Translations under genes and position numbers: made by a program | Notes under the pieces: model-generated | Databases searched by the model: none | What the model was told of the DNA's origin: nothing | Seen by the model: only the letters and a program-made list of their open reading frames with translations | Source of the DNA: Candidatus Caenarcanales bacterium | GTDB lineage: Bacteria > Cyanobacteriota > Vampirovibrionia > LMEP-6097 | Assembly (NCBI GenBank): GCA_022447685.1 | Contig: JAKVAO010000058.1 | Coordinates: 1 to 16,234 of the forward strand | Length of the DNA: 16,234 bases | Reading direction: 5' to 3' | In this document: positions 9,306-14,957 of the stretch, in pieces | Position numbering within the stretch: position 1 is the stretch's first letter | Layout of the letters: every line of letters starts with the position of its first letter

Positions 9306-9334
9306 ATTATATCAAGAATTCTTGGTCATTTCAA
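9306..9334 (-). promoter_or_regulatory. Sigma70-type promoter of mutS
   Basis: On the minus strand TTGAAA (9329-9334) is followed by a 17-bp spacer and a consensus TATAAT (9306-9311). Transcription would start near 9299, giving an mRNA leader of about 30 nt that includes the Shine-Dalgarno hairpin. It is the best sigma70 match in the window. Confidence 0.78.
9313..9324. promoter_or_regulatory. Perfect 12-bp palindrome between the mutS -35 and -10
   Basis: CAAGAATTCTTG is self-complementary and lies entirely within the 17-bp promoter spacer, where a bound dimer would block RNA polymerase. It does not match the LexA boxes known to me from Firmicutes, cyanobacteria or E. coli, so the regulator is unknown. 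It could be a chance palindrome. Confidence 0.4.
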
Positions 9335-9351
9335 CCTTTTAGCCTACTCTT

Positions 9352-9377
9352 AGATTAAGTTTATCTAATCTTAATCT
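9352..9377. repeat. Inverted repeat between mutS and the 81-codon gene
   Basis: AGATTAAG (9352-9359) and CTTAATCT (9370-9377) are exact inverted copies separated by 10 nt. They end 3 bp before the -10 hexamer of the 81-codon gene, in its usual spacer region. This could be a regulator site for the divergent promoter pair or simple AT-rich repetition. Confidence 0.35.
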
Positions 9378-9386
9378 TGGTAAAAT
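9378..9386 (+). promoter_or_regulatory. Extended -10 promoter, probably leaderless
   Basis: TGGTAAAAT fits the extended -10 form (TG, one base, then the hexamer TAAAAT at 9381-9386). Only 6 nt separate it from the ATG at 9393, so transcription would begin at or very near the A of the start codon. No -35 consensus is evident, which is usual for extended -10 promoters. No Shine-Dalgarno is present. Confidence 0.5.
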
Positions 9387-9392
9387 ATAAAT

Positions 9393-9638
9393 ATGGCAAC
9401 TACTGATATACCTGAAAGTAAAGAACTAAAAAAGCTAATCAATAGCTTTCAAGAGTATATTGAGAAAAAAGGCCCTGTTAAAGAATGGACAGATGCCTAC
9501 CTCTTAAAAGTTCGAGATCGATATAGAAAAGCGGCGGCAAAAAATCGTGGCAAATGGTGTTTCGAATTTTACGAGTGCTTGCAAGGGTTGAATAAAGAGT
9601 CTATAAAGAGAGGACTTCCAGTAGAAACTGATCATTAA
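9393..9638 (+). CDS. Small hypothetical protein (81 aa)
   Basis: I do not recognise this protein. It is a soluble, mostly charged chain of 81 residues with no membrane segment or signal peptide. A helical N-terminal half (KELKKLINSFQEYIEKKG) is followed by a basic stretch around residues 41-54 and the segment KWCFEFYECLQGL, with cysteines at 56 and 62. It is probably a real gene: it has its own extended -10 promoter, divergent from mutS, and a body free of stops with balanced codons in AT-rich DNA. No start other than ATG 9393 fits the promoter. Two cysteines are too few for a zinc site in a monomer. The function is unknown. Confidence 0.65.
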   Translation: MATTDIPESKELKKLINSFQEYIEKKGPVKEWTDAYLLKVRDRYRKAAAKNRGKWCFEFYECLQGLNKESIKRGLPVETDH

Positions 9639-9656
9639 ATTTAGGTTGTTGGGAAA

Positions 9657-9677
9657 TCCCCGGTGAGCTTCCTGGGA
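9657..9677 (+). other. Hairpin between two convergent small genes
   Basis: TCCC-c-GG pairs with CC-t-GGGA around the loop TGAGCTT, giving six base pairs and one mismatch. It begins 19 bp after the stop of the 81-codon gene. Downstream sequence has only short T runs (GATTTTATC about 20 nt later), so it is at best a weak terminator for that transcript. Confidence 0.3.
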
Positions 9678-9703
9678 TAATCAAATAGGAGTTCTGATTT
9701 TAT

Positions 9704-9895
9704 CTAATTATTAACAAAGTATGCTGTGTCAGAATTAAATGAAGCTTCAAAGCTATCAGCTAATTCAAGGCTTTTACCAAGTTTTTTAAGTTTATCTTCG
9801 TATTTTGTGATTAATGTATCGAGTTCACGCTTAGTCTTATAAAGAATTCCTAATTCTTTTGCGTATTTCTTGAACTCATCTACTACGTTCTCCAT
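9704..9895 (-). CDS. Small coiled-coil hypothetical protein (63 aa)
   Basis: I do not recognise this protein. Almost the entire 63-residue chain is a charged helix with heptad-like spacing of Leu/Ile/Tyr (residues about 5-45, including KRELDTLITKYEDKLKKLGK), so a short coiled coil is likely. No cysteine, membrane segment or signal peptide is present. The gene is supported by a strong AGGAG (9904-9908) 8 nt before the ATG. It converges on the 81-codon gene, with 65 bp between their ends, and lies downstream of topA on the same strand but more than 300 bp away, so it probably has its own promoter. Possible roles such as an oligomerising adaptor are speculation. Confidence 0.65.
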   Translation of the reverse strand: MENVVDEFKKYAKELGILYKTKRELDTLITKYEDKLKKLGKSLELADSFEASFNSDTAYFVNN

Positions 9896-9903
9896 AGAGT
9901 CAT

Positions 9904-9908
9904 CTCCT
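9904..9908 (-). promoter_or_regulatory. Ribosome-binding site of the 63-codon gene
   Basis: AGGAG on the minus strand lies 8 nt upstream of the ATG at 9895. It fixes the start of this short gene and supports its being translated. Confidence 0.7.
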
Positions 9909-9973
9909 AATTTGTATTAAAATCAACCTACCCTCATATAAATCGGACACTTATTAATATTCTAAATAGTAAA

Positions 9974-10000
9974 TTGCTAAAAAAGCATTATTTTAAGCAA
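9974..10000. repeat. Imperfect inverted repeat downstream of the 23-codon ORF
   Basis: TTGCTAAAA (9974-9982) and TTTTAAGCAA (9991-10000) are inverted copies with a one-base bulge around an 8-nt loop. On the minus strand the stem spans the end of the 23-codon ORF and is followed by no long T-run. It may be a weak terminator or part of a mobile-element remnant. Confidence 0.3.
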
Positions 10001-10059
10001 AAATCATCTATATGACCTATCTCAGTAAACTTACCTAAACCTATAGAGCTATGATTCAT
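9988..10059 (-). CDS. 23-codon ORF, possibly a transposase N-terminal remnant
   Basis: This ATG has GGAG (minus strand, 10067-10070) 7 nt upstream, one of the better ribosome sites of the window, and the ORF ends at TAA after 23 codons. Its C-terminal half, FTEIGHIDDFCLK, resembles the opening of several DDE transposases (pattern L-T-E-I, then I-D-D-F-C). That resemblance comes from memory, not from a search. If right, this is the surviving start of a decayed insertion sequence; otherwise it may encode a small peptide. The same strand continues without an intact coding frame toward 9910. Confidence 0.3.
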   Translation of the reverse strand: MNHSSIGLGKFTEIGHIDDFCLK

Positions 10060-10158
10060 ATCTTTTCTCCAGTCATCCTGAATTAGTAATAACTCTGATA
10101 GGTTAAACTTGGATTAAGAACATGTGAAAATACACTATATGGCTTAGTTCTCTTATCT

Positions 10159-10184
10159 GGTCTGGGTTCTAGCGTGCCTAGACC
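10159..10184. other. Hairpin downstream of topA
   Basis: GGTCT (10159-10163) pairs with AGACC (10180-10184). Read on the plus strand, four more positions pair with two wobbles, making a 9-pair stem with an 8-nt loop. It lies about 30 bp beyond the topA stop. No T-run follows on the minus strand, so it is not a canonical terminator but could stabilise the topA mRNA end. Confidence 0.3.
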
Positions 10185-10212
10185 TTACTTGCTTCGAATA
10201 GGTAATAGTACT

Positions 10213-12801
10213 TTACAGGCTAAATACAGATTTCTGCTCTGCTTCGCCGCCATCTTCTTTGTTGTTGGCTGGAGAATACTTTTCTTGCTCTTGTATAGTT
10301 GCTAGTCTATTGTAGCCACACTCTTTAGTATCTGAGCAGGCAAGCTTATCGCCACGCTTGAGAGTCTTGTACATCATAGTCTTACCACACTGTGGGCAGT
10401 TCTCGTTTATTGGTGGATACCAGAAGACAACTTCACAGCCATTTTCTGACCATTTGTTACAGCCATAGAAGAATTTACCGAAACGTGATTTTTTCTCTAC
10501 TATCTCACCACCACAGCCTTCTCTAGGGCAATCAACACCAGTTTTTTTAACTAGAGGTGTAGTAAAGCCACAATCCTTAGTTACGCAGGCAATATAGTCG
10601 CCATAGCGACCGTAACGAATTACCAAAGAACCTTTCTCTCCACACTTAGTACAATCTTCTTCCGTATAAGGTCTATCAGGAGGAGCAGGTTTACCTTCTT
10701 TGGTTAGGTTAACGATAGTCTGACAATTCGGATAATCAGAGCAGCCCAGGAATGGACCATAACGGCTGCTTTTGAGAACCATTTTGGAACCACAGGTCGG
10801 ACAATCGTGTTCCGTCATGATAACAACGTTTTCGATTTCTTTAGCCGCTTTTTTTACGACTTCTTCAAACCCCAAAGGTATATGTTCTTCAGGTTCTTTA
10901 AATTCAAGTTTGGTTGCTTCTGCAACTTCTGCATCGCTTGGTTCTTCTTTCTTTTTCTTAGTAGATTTTTTCTTTTTAGGTTTAAGGTCTGCATTTGGTC
11001 CTTTGTAGAAGTCTTTAAGCATTTTACGCCAGTTGATCTCATCATGAGCGATCATATCAAGATCAGCTTCCATCTGTGATGTGAACTCAGTATTAATAAA
11101 CTGACCAAAGTGGTCTACTAGTAATCCATTTACGCTGATACCAAGTTTGGTTGGAGCTAAAGCTCCACCTGTATTCACTTTCTCTACATAGTTCCTGTCT
11201 ATAACTGTAGAAATAGTCGGAGCATAAGTAGATGGTCTACCTATACCAAGTTCCTCTAAAGCTTTTACTAAGCTAGCTTCATTGTAACGAGGTGGTCCTT
11301 CTGTGAAGTGTTGGCTTGGAGTGGTTTCTAAGACTGAAATGATACTTCCCTTATCTACATAATCTGGGAATTTAGTATTTTCTTCTTTCTGAGCTTCGTC
11401 TTCAGATACTTCAGCTGCTTTACCGTAAACTATAGAATAACCAGGGAAAGTAACTTTGCTCTGGCTAACTCTGAACTGTAAATCTTTCTCGTCTGAAGAG
11501 ATCTCCATGCTTTTTACATCGAGCTTCATTTCAGTCATCTGTGAACTTACAAATCTCTGCCAGATAAGTCTGTAGAGTCTATACTGTTCGTCACTGAGAT
11601 AATCTCTAATGCTATCAGGGTCTTTATCTATATAAGTAGGTCTGATCGCCTCGTGAGCGTCTTGTTCGTTAGCTTTTTTCTTAGATTTGTCATAGAGATT
11701 AGGGGTTTCTGGATAGTAGTTAGCTCCGTATTTCTCAGTTATATAATCTTTAGCAGCTTCCTGTGCTTCTGATGCGATTCTCAAGCTATCGGTACGCATG
11801 TAAGTTATCAAACCAACTTGCTCGGCGCTACCTTTACCTAGCTTCACCCCTTCATAGAGTCCCTGAGCTACTTGCATAGTTCTTTTAACTGTATAACCAA
11901 GTGCGTTACTCGCTGCACGCTGTAATGTAGAAGTTTTGAAAGGAGCTTTAGGTTTTTTGGTTCCTGGCTTAGTTGTTAAACTAGTAACACTTAAATTTGC
12001 GGCTTTAATTCTTTCAACAACTTTGTTCATTTCCTCTTCTGAAGAAATAACTATAGTTTTATTAGGATCTAAGTCTTTATCTTTAAGCGGTGCCACAACT
12101 CTTTTGTGGTCAACTTGGGTTAATTTGATTTCAAAATTCTCATTCTTAGAGTTATCAGGGTTTTTCTCAGGATCGAATACGTCAGCGACTAAAGTCCAGT
12201 ACTCCTCAGGAACAAAGTTCTGGATTTCTTCTTCACGCTCACAGATAAGTCTAACGGCGATAGATTGAACTCTACCAGCGCTTCTGCCACCGATTTTTCT
12301 CCACAGAATTGGGCTGATTTTGAAACCAACAAGTCTATCTAGGATTCTTCTTGCTTGCTGAGCGTTAACTAAGCTCATATCTATATCACGAGGACTTTCT
12401 ACAGCACCTCTAACCGCGTCTGGTGTGATCTGGTTGAATGTTATACGCGTTACATTTGTTTTTTTACATTTGAGTATTTGTCCCAAATGCCAAGCTATAG
12501 CTTCCCCTTCACGGTCCGGGTCACTTGCTAGATAAACTTTCTCAGCTGTCTTTGCGTAAGTATTTAATTCGTCGACGACCTTCTGTTTACCGGTCATGAT
12601 TTCATAGGTTGGCTCGAAGTCGTGTTTGATGTCAATTCCCATGCCTTTAGCTGGAAGATCGCGGATATGACCAACACTGGACTTAACTAGATAGTCACTA
12701 CCAAGAATTTTGGTGAGTGTTTTAGATTTAGCAGGAGACTCAACTATTACTAAGTATTTGAAGTCTTCTTCTTTTTTCTTTTTTACGCTTTTTGTTGCCA
12801 T
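10213..12801 (-). CDS. topA: DNA topoisomerase I (type IA)
   Basis: This enzyme relaxes negative supercoils by cutting one strand through a 5'-phosphotyrosine link. The Toprim domain starts at YLVIVESPAK (E21) and has the metal-binding SDPDREGE (D94, D96, E98). The catalytic tyrosine is Y334 in GLITYMRTDS, with R336 beside it. After the core there is a lysine-rich linker (PKKKKSTKKKKEE). Four C-terminal zinc ribbons follow, each with four cysteines (about 667-693, 717-744, 758-789, 802-828), then a short acidic tail. The length of 862 residues is normal for bacterial TopA. ATG 12801 is followed by a basic N-terminal tail. The upstream AGAAGG is only 3 nt away, which is unusually close. A TATAAA (12810-12815) lies 8 nt before the ATG. 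The gene is divergent from the cyclo-ligase gene. Confidence 0.98.
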   Translation of the reverse strand: MATKSVKKKKEEDFKYLVIVESPAKSKTLTKILGSDYLVKSSVGHIRDLPAKGMGIDIKHDFEPTYEIMTGKQKVVDELNTYAKTAEKVYLASDPDREGEAIAWHLGQILKCKKTNVTRITFNQITPDAVRGAVESPRDIDMSLVNAQQARRILDRLVGFKISPILWRKIGGRSAGRVQSIAVRLICEREEEIQNFVPEEYWTLVADVFDPEKNPDNSKNENFEIKLTQVDHKRVVAPLKDKDLDPNKTIVISSEEEMNKVVERIKAANLSVTSLTTKPGTKKPKAPFKTSTLQRAASNALGYTVKRTMQVAQGLYEGVKLGKGSAEQVGLITYMRTDSLRIASEAQEAAKDYITEKYGANYYPETPNLYDKSKKKANEQDAHEAIRPTYIDKDPDSIRDYLSDEQYRLYRLIWQRFVSSQMTEMKLDVKSMEISSDEKDLQFRVSQSKVTFPGYSIVYGKAAEVSEDEAQKEENTKFPDYVDKGSIISVLETTPSQHFTEGPPRYNEASLVKALEELGIGRPSTYAPTISTVIDRNYVEKVNTGGALAPTKLGISVNGLLVDHFGQFINTEFTSQMEADLDMIAHDEINWRKMLKDFYKGPNADLKPKKKKSTKKKKEEPSDAEVAEATKLEFKEPEEHIPLGFEEVVKKAAKEIENVVIMTEHDCPTCGSKMVLKSSRYGPFLGCSDYPNCQTIVNLTKEGKPAPPDRPYTEEDCTKCGEKGSLVIRYGRYGDYIACVTKDCGFTTPLVKKTGVDCPREGCGGEIVEKKSRFGKFFYGCNKWSENGCEVVFWYPPINENCPQCGKTMMYKTLKRGDKLACSDTKECGYNRLATIQEQEKYSPANNKEDGGEAEQKSVFSL

Positions 12802-12809
12802 AGGCCTTC

Positions 12810-12815
12810 TTTATA
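12810..12815 (-). promoter_or_regulatory. Possible -10 element of topA close to the start codon
   Basis: TATAAA on the minus strand ends 8 nt before the ATG at 12801, so transcription would start about at the start codon. No convincing -35 is found 16-18 bp upstream. A second candidate, TATAAG, lies further upstream near 12840-12850, so the promoter is not settled. Confidence 0.3.
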
Positions 12816-12816
12816 T

Positions 12817-12832
12817 GTCAAATCTTTTTGAC
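12817..12832. promoter_or_regulatory. Inverted repeat in the topA upstream region
   Basis: GTCAAA and TTTGAC are exact inverted copies separated by 4 bp, immediately upstream of the TATAAA nearest topA. The arrangement suits a dimeric regulator. topA is often supercoiling-controlled, but no regulator can be named from this site. Confidence 0.3.
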
Positions 12833-12946
12833 CCTTACTGCTTATATCACATATTATTTATTAACTTACGGGTTTTAGGTTAAAAAATATATAAAAGAAT
12901 GTAATTTTTTTTAATTAAGTTGATTAGTTGAACTAATAAGGGTAGG

Positions 12947-12975
12947 TTTAAAAGCTCTAATTATTGGGATAAAAT
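12947..12975 (+). promoter_or_regulatory. Promoter of the cyclo-ligase gene, probably leaderless
   Basis: TTTAAA (12947-12952), a 17-bp spacer and TAAAAT (12970-12975) lie 7 nt before the ATG at 12983. The intervening GGAG (12976-12979) ends only 3 nt from the ATG, too close for efficient Shine-Dalgarno pairing. A transcript starting at or next to the ATG is therefore the simpler reading. Confidence 0.5.
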
Positions 12976-12982
12976 GGAGTAA

Positions 12983-13651
12983 ATGCAGGCTGAAGAGAAA
13001 GAAAAAATAATTATTCAAAAAGCTGCTCTTCGCGAGATCGCAAAATTTGTATTAACTGAAAAGTTTAAAGATAAAATCACTAAAGAAAAAATTGAAGCTG
13101 AGCTTGTTTTTAAACTTTCGCGTCACAAAAAGTTCCAAAATTCACAAATTATTCTTTACTATAAATCTCTAAAAGATGAATTGGATTTGAGTCTTCTTAA
13201 AGAGAACCATCCAGAAAAAACATGGTTAGTGCCGGTTATTACTAAAAACAAATCATTAGTTTTCATAGAGGATAATGAGGATAATGCTGAGTTAATAAAA
13301 CTTACGAATCGTTTGAAACTTAGTGAGGAAGAAGAACTCTTCAAAGATGCTTTGCTAGAGAAAGTTAGCGATTATATGATTAATGAGTTGGAGATGATTC
13401 TAGTTCCTAGTCTAGCTTTCTTTAAGGATAAAACGCGCCTCGGGCGCGGTGGTGGTTACTATGATAGGTTCTTCGAGAAGCTTTATAAGATTCGTGAGAA
13501 GATTTACAGCGCGAGTGATATCGAGAAAATACGCGAGCAAGAACAGTTTCCTGAACCATATATTTTAGGTTTGGGGGTTAAAGAAATGGCTATAGAAAAG
13601 TATCCACGGGAGGATTTTGATCAGGCTGTGGATGAGGTTATTTGGTTTTAA
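12983..13651 (+). CDS. 5-formyltetrahydrofolate cyclo-ligase
   Basis: This cytoplasmic enzyme uses ATP to convert 5-formyltetrahydrofolate to 5,10-methenyltetrahydrofolate, returning stored folate to one-carbon metabolism. The family signature RLGRGGGYYDRF is present at residues 152-163, preceded by LVPSLAFFKD, which corresponds to the usual VPG-A-F-D segment. The C-terminus GLGVKEMAIEKYPRE(D) and DEVIWF matches the closing strand and tail of the family. The N-terminus has the expected basic helix (KAALREIAKF) of the nucleotide-binding start. At 222 residues it is slightly longer than typical members (about 180-200), the excess lying in charged insertions near 95-130. It is divergent from topA and convergent with the ATPase gene, 22 bp away, so it appears to be a single-gene unit. 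Confidence 0.93.
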   Translation: MQAEEKEKIIIQKAALREIAKFVLTEKFKDKITKEKIEAELVFKLSRHKKFQNSQIILYYKSLKDELDLSLLKENHPEKTWLVPVITKNKSLVFIEDNEDNAELIKLTNRLKLSEEEELFKDALLEKVSDYMINELEMILVPSLAFFKDKTRLGRGGGYYDRFFEKLYKIREKIYSASDIEKIREQEQFPEPYILGLGVKEMAIEKYPREDFDQAVDEVIWF

Positions 13652-13673
13652 TAAAGCTGCTAATTAAGAGCCA

Positions 13674-14897
13674 TCACAAAAAACTAACCGGCAATTGAAT
13701 GATCTTCTCACTCAAATAATCCAGTTCCTCTGAGTTATTAATCACAATCCCATAAGGACAATTATATTCCTCAATAAAATTCTTCAATGCCACTAACTTA
13801 GAAGCTTTAGTACTAGAACCAGTTTTAATTTCTACGGGAATCAAGGCTCCTGGAGAATCTATGATCAAATCAACCTCTGCTCGTGATTTGGTTCTATAGT
13901 AATAACAGTCAGTGTTATAGAGAGTTAAACTCTGAACCTTAATAATTTGCTCGATTATAAAGCTTTCCCAGATCTGCCCAAAATTTGGATGTGCAAGTAA
14001 AGAATCTACATTGCTAATTTTAAGAAAGTAATTACTCAGCAAGCTATCTCTAAAAAAACCTTTTGGTGCTTTAATAACAGTTTTAGCTGAGTTTTGATGA
14101 TAGCTAGGAAGTTTACGCCAGAGAAATGTGCCTTCTGCAATCTCAAAGTATTTTTTGATAGTTGGTTGAGAGACGTCTAGTGATGAAGCGAATTTGGCGA
14201 AGTTGATTATATCCCCAGAGGCAGAAGCTAGCATCTGAATAAAGCGCCTGTAACTATCTAACTTAAGTCCAGGGAAGAGACTGCGTACATCTCTTTCGAT
14301 ATAAGTCTTAATGTAAGATTCACACCAGTTGGCATAAAATTCTTTACTGTCTCTTTTTAGGAAAGGCTCTGGGTAAGCTCCATGTAAACATGAATCAAGT
14401 ACTTCTTCATAAGTAAAAGCTTTCTTGCGAGCGAGTACTTTTTCTTTATCAGTTAAGTCTAGATCTTCGTTAAGTCCAAGTTTTGAAAAAGCTTCCTCTA
14501 AGCTAAAAGTACTGAGTTCAACTATTACAACCCTACCTGCAAGAGATTCTGATATATTACTTAGTAATTCTGGTGAGCTTGAGCCACTAATGATAAAAGA
14601 TCCTGCTTGGTTTCTTTTAGCATCAATAGCAACTCTAAGGGCTGGAAAAAGTTTTGGGCAAATTTGAGCTTCATCTATGATTAAAGTTTGATTTTGCTTT
14701 GCTAGGAAAAAATCTGGGTCCGGTTCAATTTTATCGAGATCAGCTTGTTTTTCTAGATCTAGAAAATTTGCCTTGGGCAGGAATTCTTTAAGAAGTGTAG
14801 ATTTGCCAACCTGCCTTGCACCAAGAATTGCAACACAGGGAAATTCTTTTAAAAGTGATTTTAATTTCTTTAGGAATGATCTTTTTTTGCCTTCCAT
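13674..14897 (-). CDS. AAA ATPase with DUF4143 C-terminal domain
   Basis: The N-terminal AAA-type domain has Walker A GARQVGKST (26-34), Walker B LIIDEAQ (D75, E76) and a sensor-like IISGSSS (102-108). The middle contains YIERDVRSL and a winged-helix-like LDVSQPTIKKYFEIAEG. The C-terminus has YRTKSRAEVDLII (D343) and PVEIK (E356, K358). This D...ExK arrangement is typical of DUF4143 and resembles the PD-(D/E)xK nuclease core; actual nuclease activity is unproven. The length of 407 residues is normal for the family, which is widespread, often present in several copies and thought to be mobile, with no settled role. The gene ends with TGA, 22 bp from the cyclo-ligase stop. Its ATG lies inside a large dyad that also covers its promoter, with no Shine-Dalgarno. 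Base composition is near that of the housekeeping genes (23 G/C of 60 in one counted line). Confidence 0.9.
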   Translation of the reverse strand: MEGKKRSFLKKLKSLLKEFPCVAILGARQVGKSTLLKEFLPKANFLDLEKQADLDKIEPDPDFFLAKQNQTLIIDEAQICPKLFPALRVAIDAKRNQAGSFIISGSSSPELLSNISESLAGRVVIVELSTFSLEEAFSKLGLNEDLDLTDKEKVLARKKAFTYEEVLDSCLHGAYPEPFLKRDSKEFYANWCESYIKTYIERDVRSLFPGLKLDSYRRFIQMLASASGDIINFAKFASSLDVSQPTIKKYFEIAEGTFLWRKLPSYHQNSAKTVIKAPKGFFRDSLLSNYFLKISNVDSLLAHPNFGQIWESFIIEQIIKVQSLTLYNTDCYYYRTKSRAEVDLIIDSPGALIPVEIKTGSSTKASKLVALKNFIEEYNCPYGIVINNSEELDYLSEKIIQLPVSFL

Positions 14898-14926
14898 ATC
14901 TAAAGTTTAACTTTGGATATGGAAGG
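14890..14926. repeat. 37-bp dyad over the ATPase promoter and start codon
   Basis: CCTTCCATATC (14890-14900) and GATATGGAAGG (14916-14926) are exact inverted copies, and AAAGT/ACTTT extends the symmetry inward. The result is 16 Watson-Crick positions and one mismatch around a TTA centre. One end abuts the -35 hexamer and the other contains the ATG and next codons. If transcription starts at the ATG, the upstream arm is not in the mRNA, so the dyad would act as a DNA operator rather than an RNA hairpin. Confidence 0.75.
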
Positions 14927-14932
14927 TGTCAA
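14904..14932 (-). promoter_or_regulatory. Promoter of the ATPase gene, probably leaderless
   Basis: On the minus strand a consensus TTGACA (14927-14932) is followed by a 17-bp spacer and TAAACT (14904-14909). Then come 6 nt and the ATG at 14897. The start of transcription would coincide with the start codon. It lies in the 60-bp gap behind the 377-codon gene, so the ATPase need not depend on that gene's transcript. Confidence 0.65.
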
Positions 14933-14957
14933 TATGTTCTGTTTTATATGAAATTTT

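Larger units (their letters stand above)
9896..10212. other. 317-bp region without a full-size gene
   Basis: This gap separates topA from the 63-codon gene on the same strand. It contains a hairpin at 10159-10184, a 23-codon ORF with a good ribosome site (9988-10059), an imperfect inverted repeat (9974-10000) and the ribosome site of the 63-codon gene. No tRNA fold or longer reading frame is visible. It looks like degraded mobile DNA or an intergenic regulatory region. Confidence 0.5.

Noticed and set aside
9393..9895. The two small convergent genes as a toxin-antitoxin pair
   Set aside because: Toxin-antitoxin genes are normally adjacent on the same strand and often overlap. These face each other, have separate expression signals and match no toxin family I know.
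10159..10184. tRNA-like T-arm (GGGTTCTAGCG text)
   Set aside because: The flanking sequence does not form acceptor, D or anticodon stems.
10772..11079. Open frames antisense and in alternate frames within topA
   Set aside because: They lie opposite the lysine-rich linker and zinc-ribbon coding region, have Phe/Ser-rich low-complexity translations and no ribosome site.
9920..12950. Shared AGGGTAGGTT motif upstream of the 63-codon gene and the cyclo-ligase gene
   Set aside because: There are only two 10-base copies, at different distances from the starts. This is insufficient to call a regulon.
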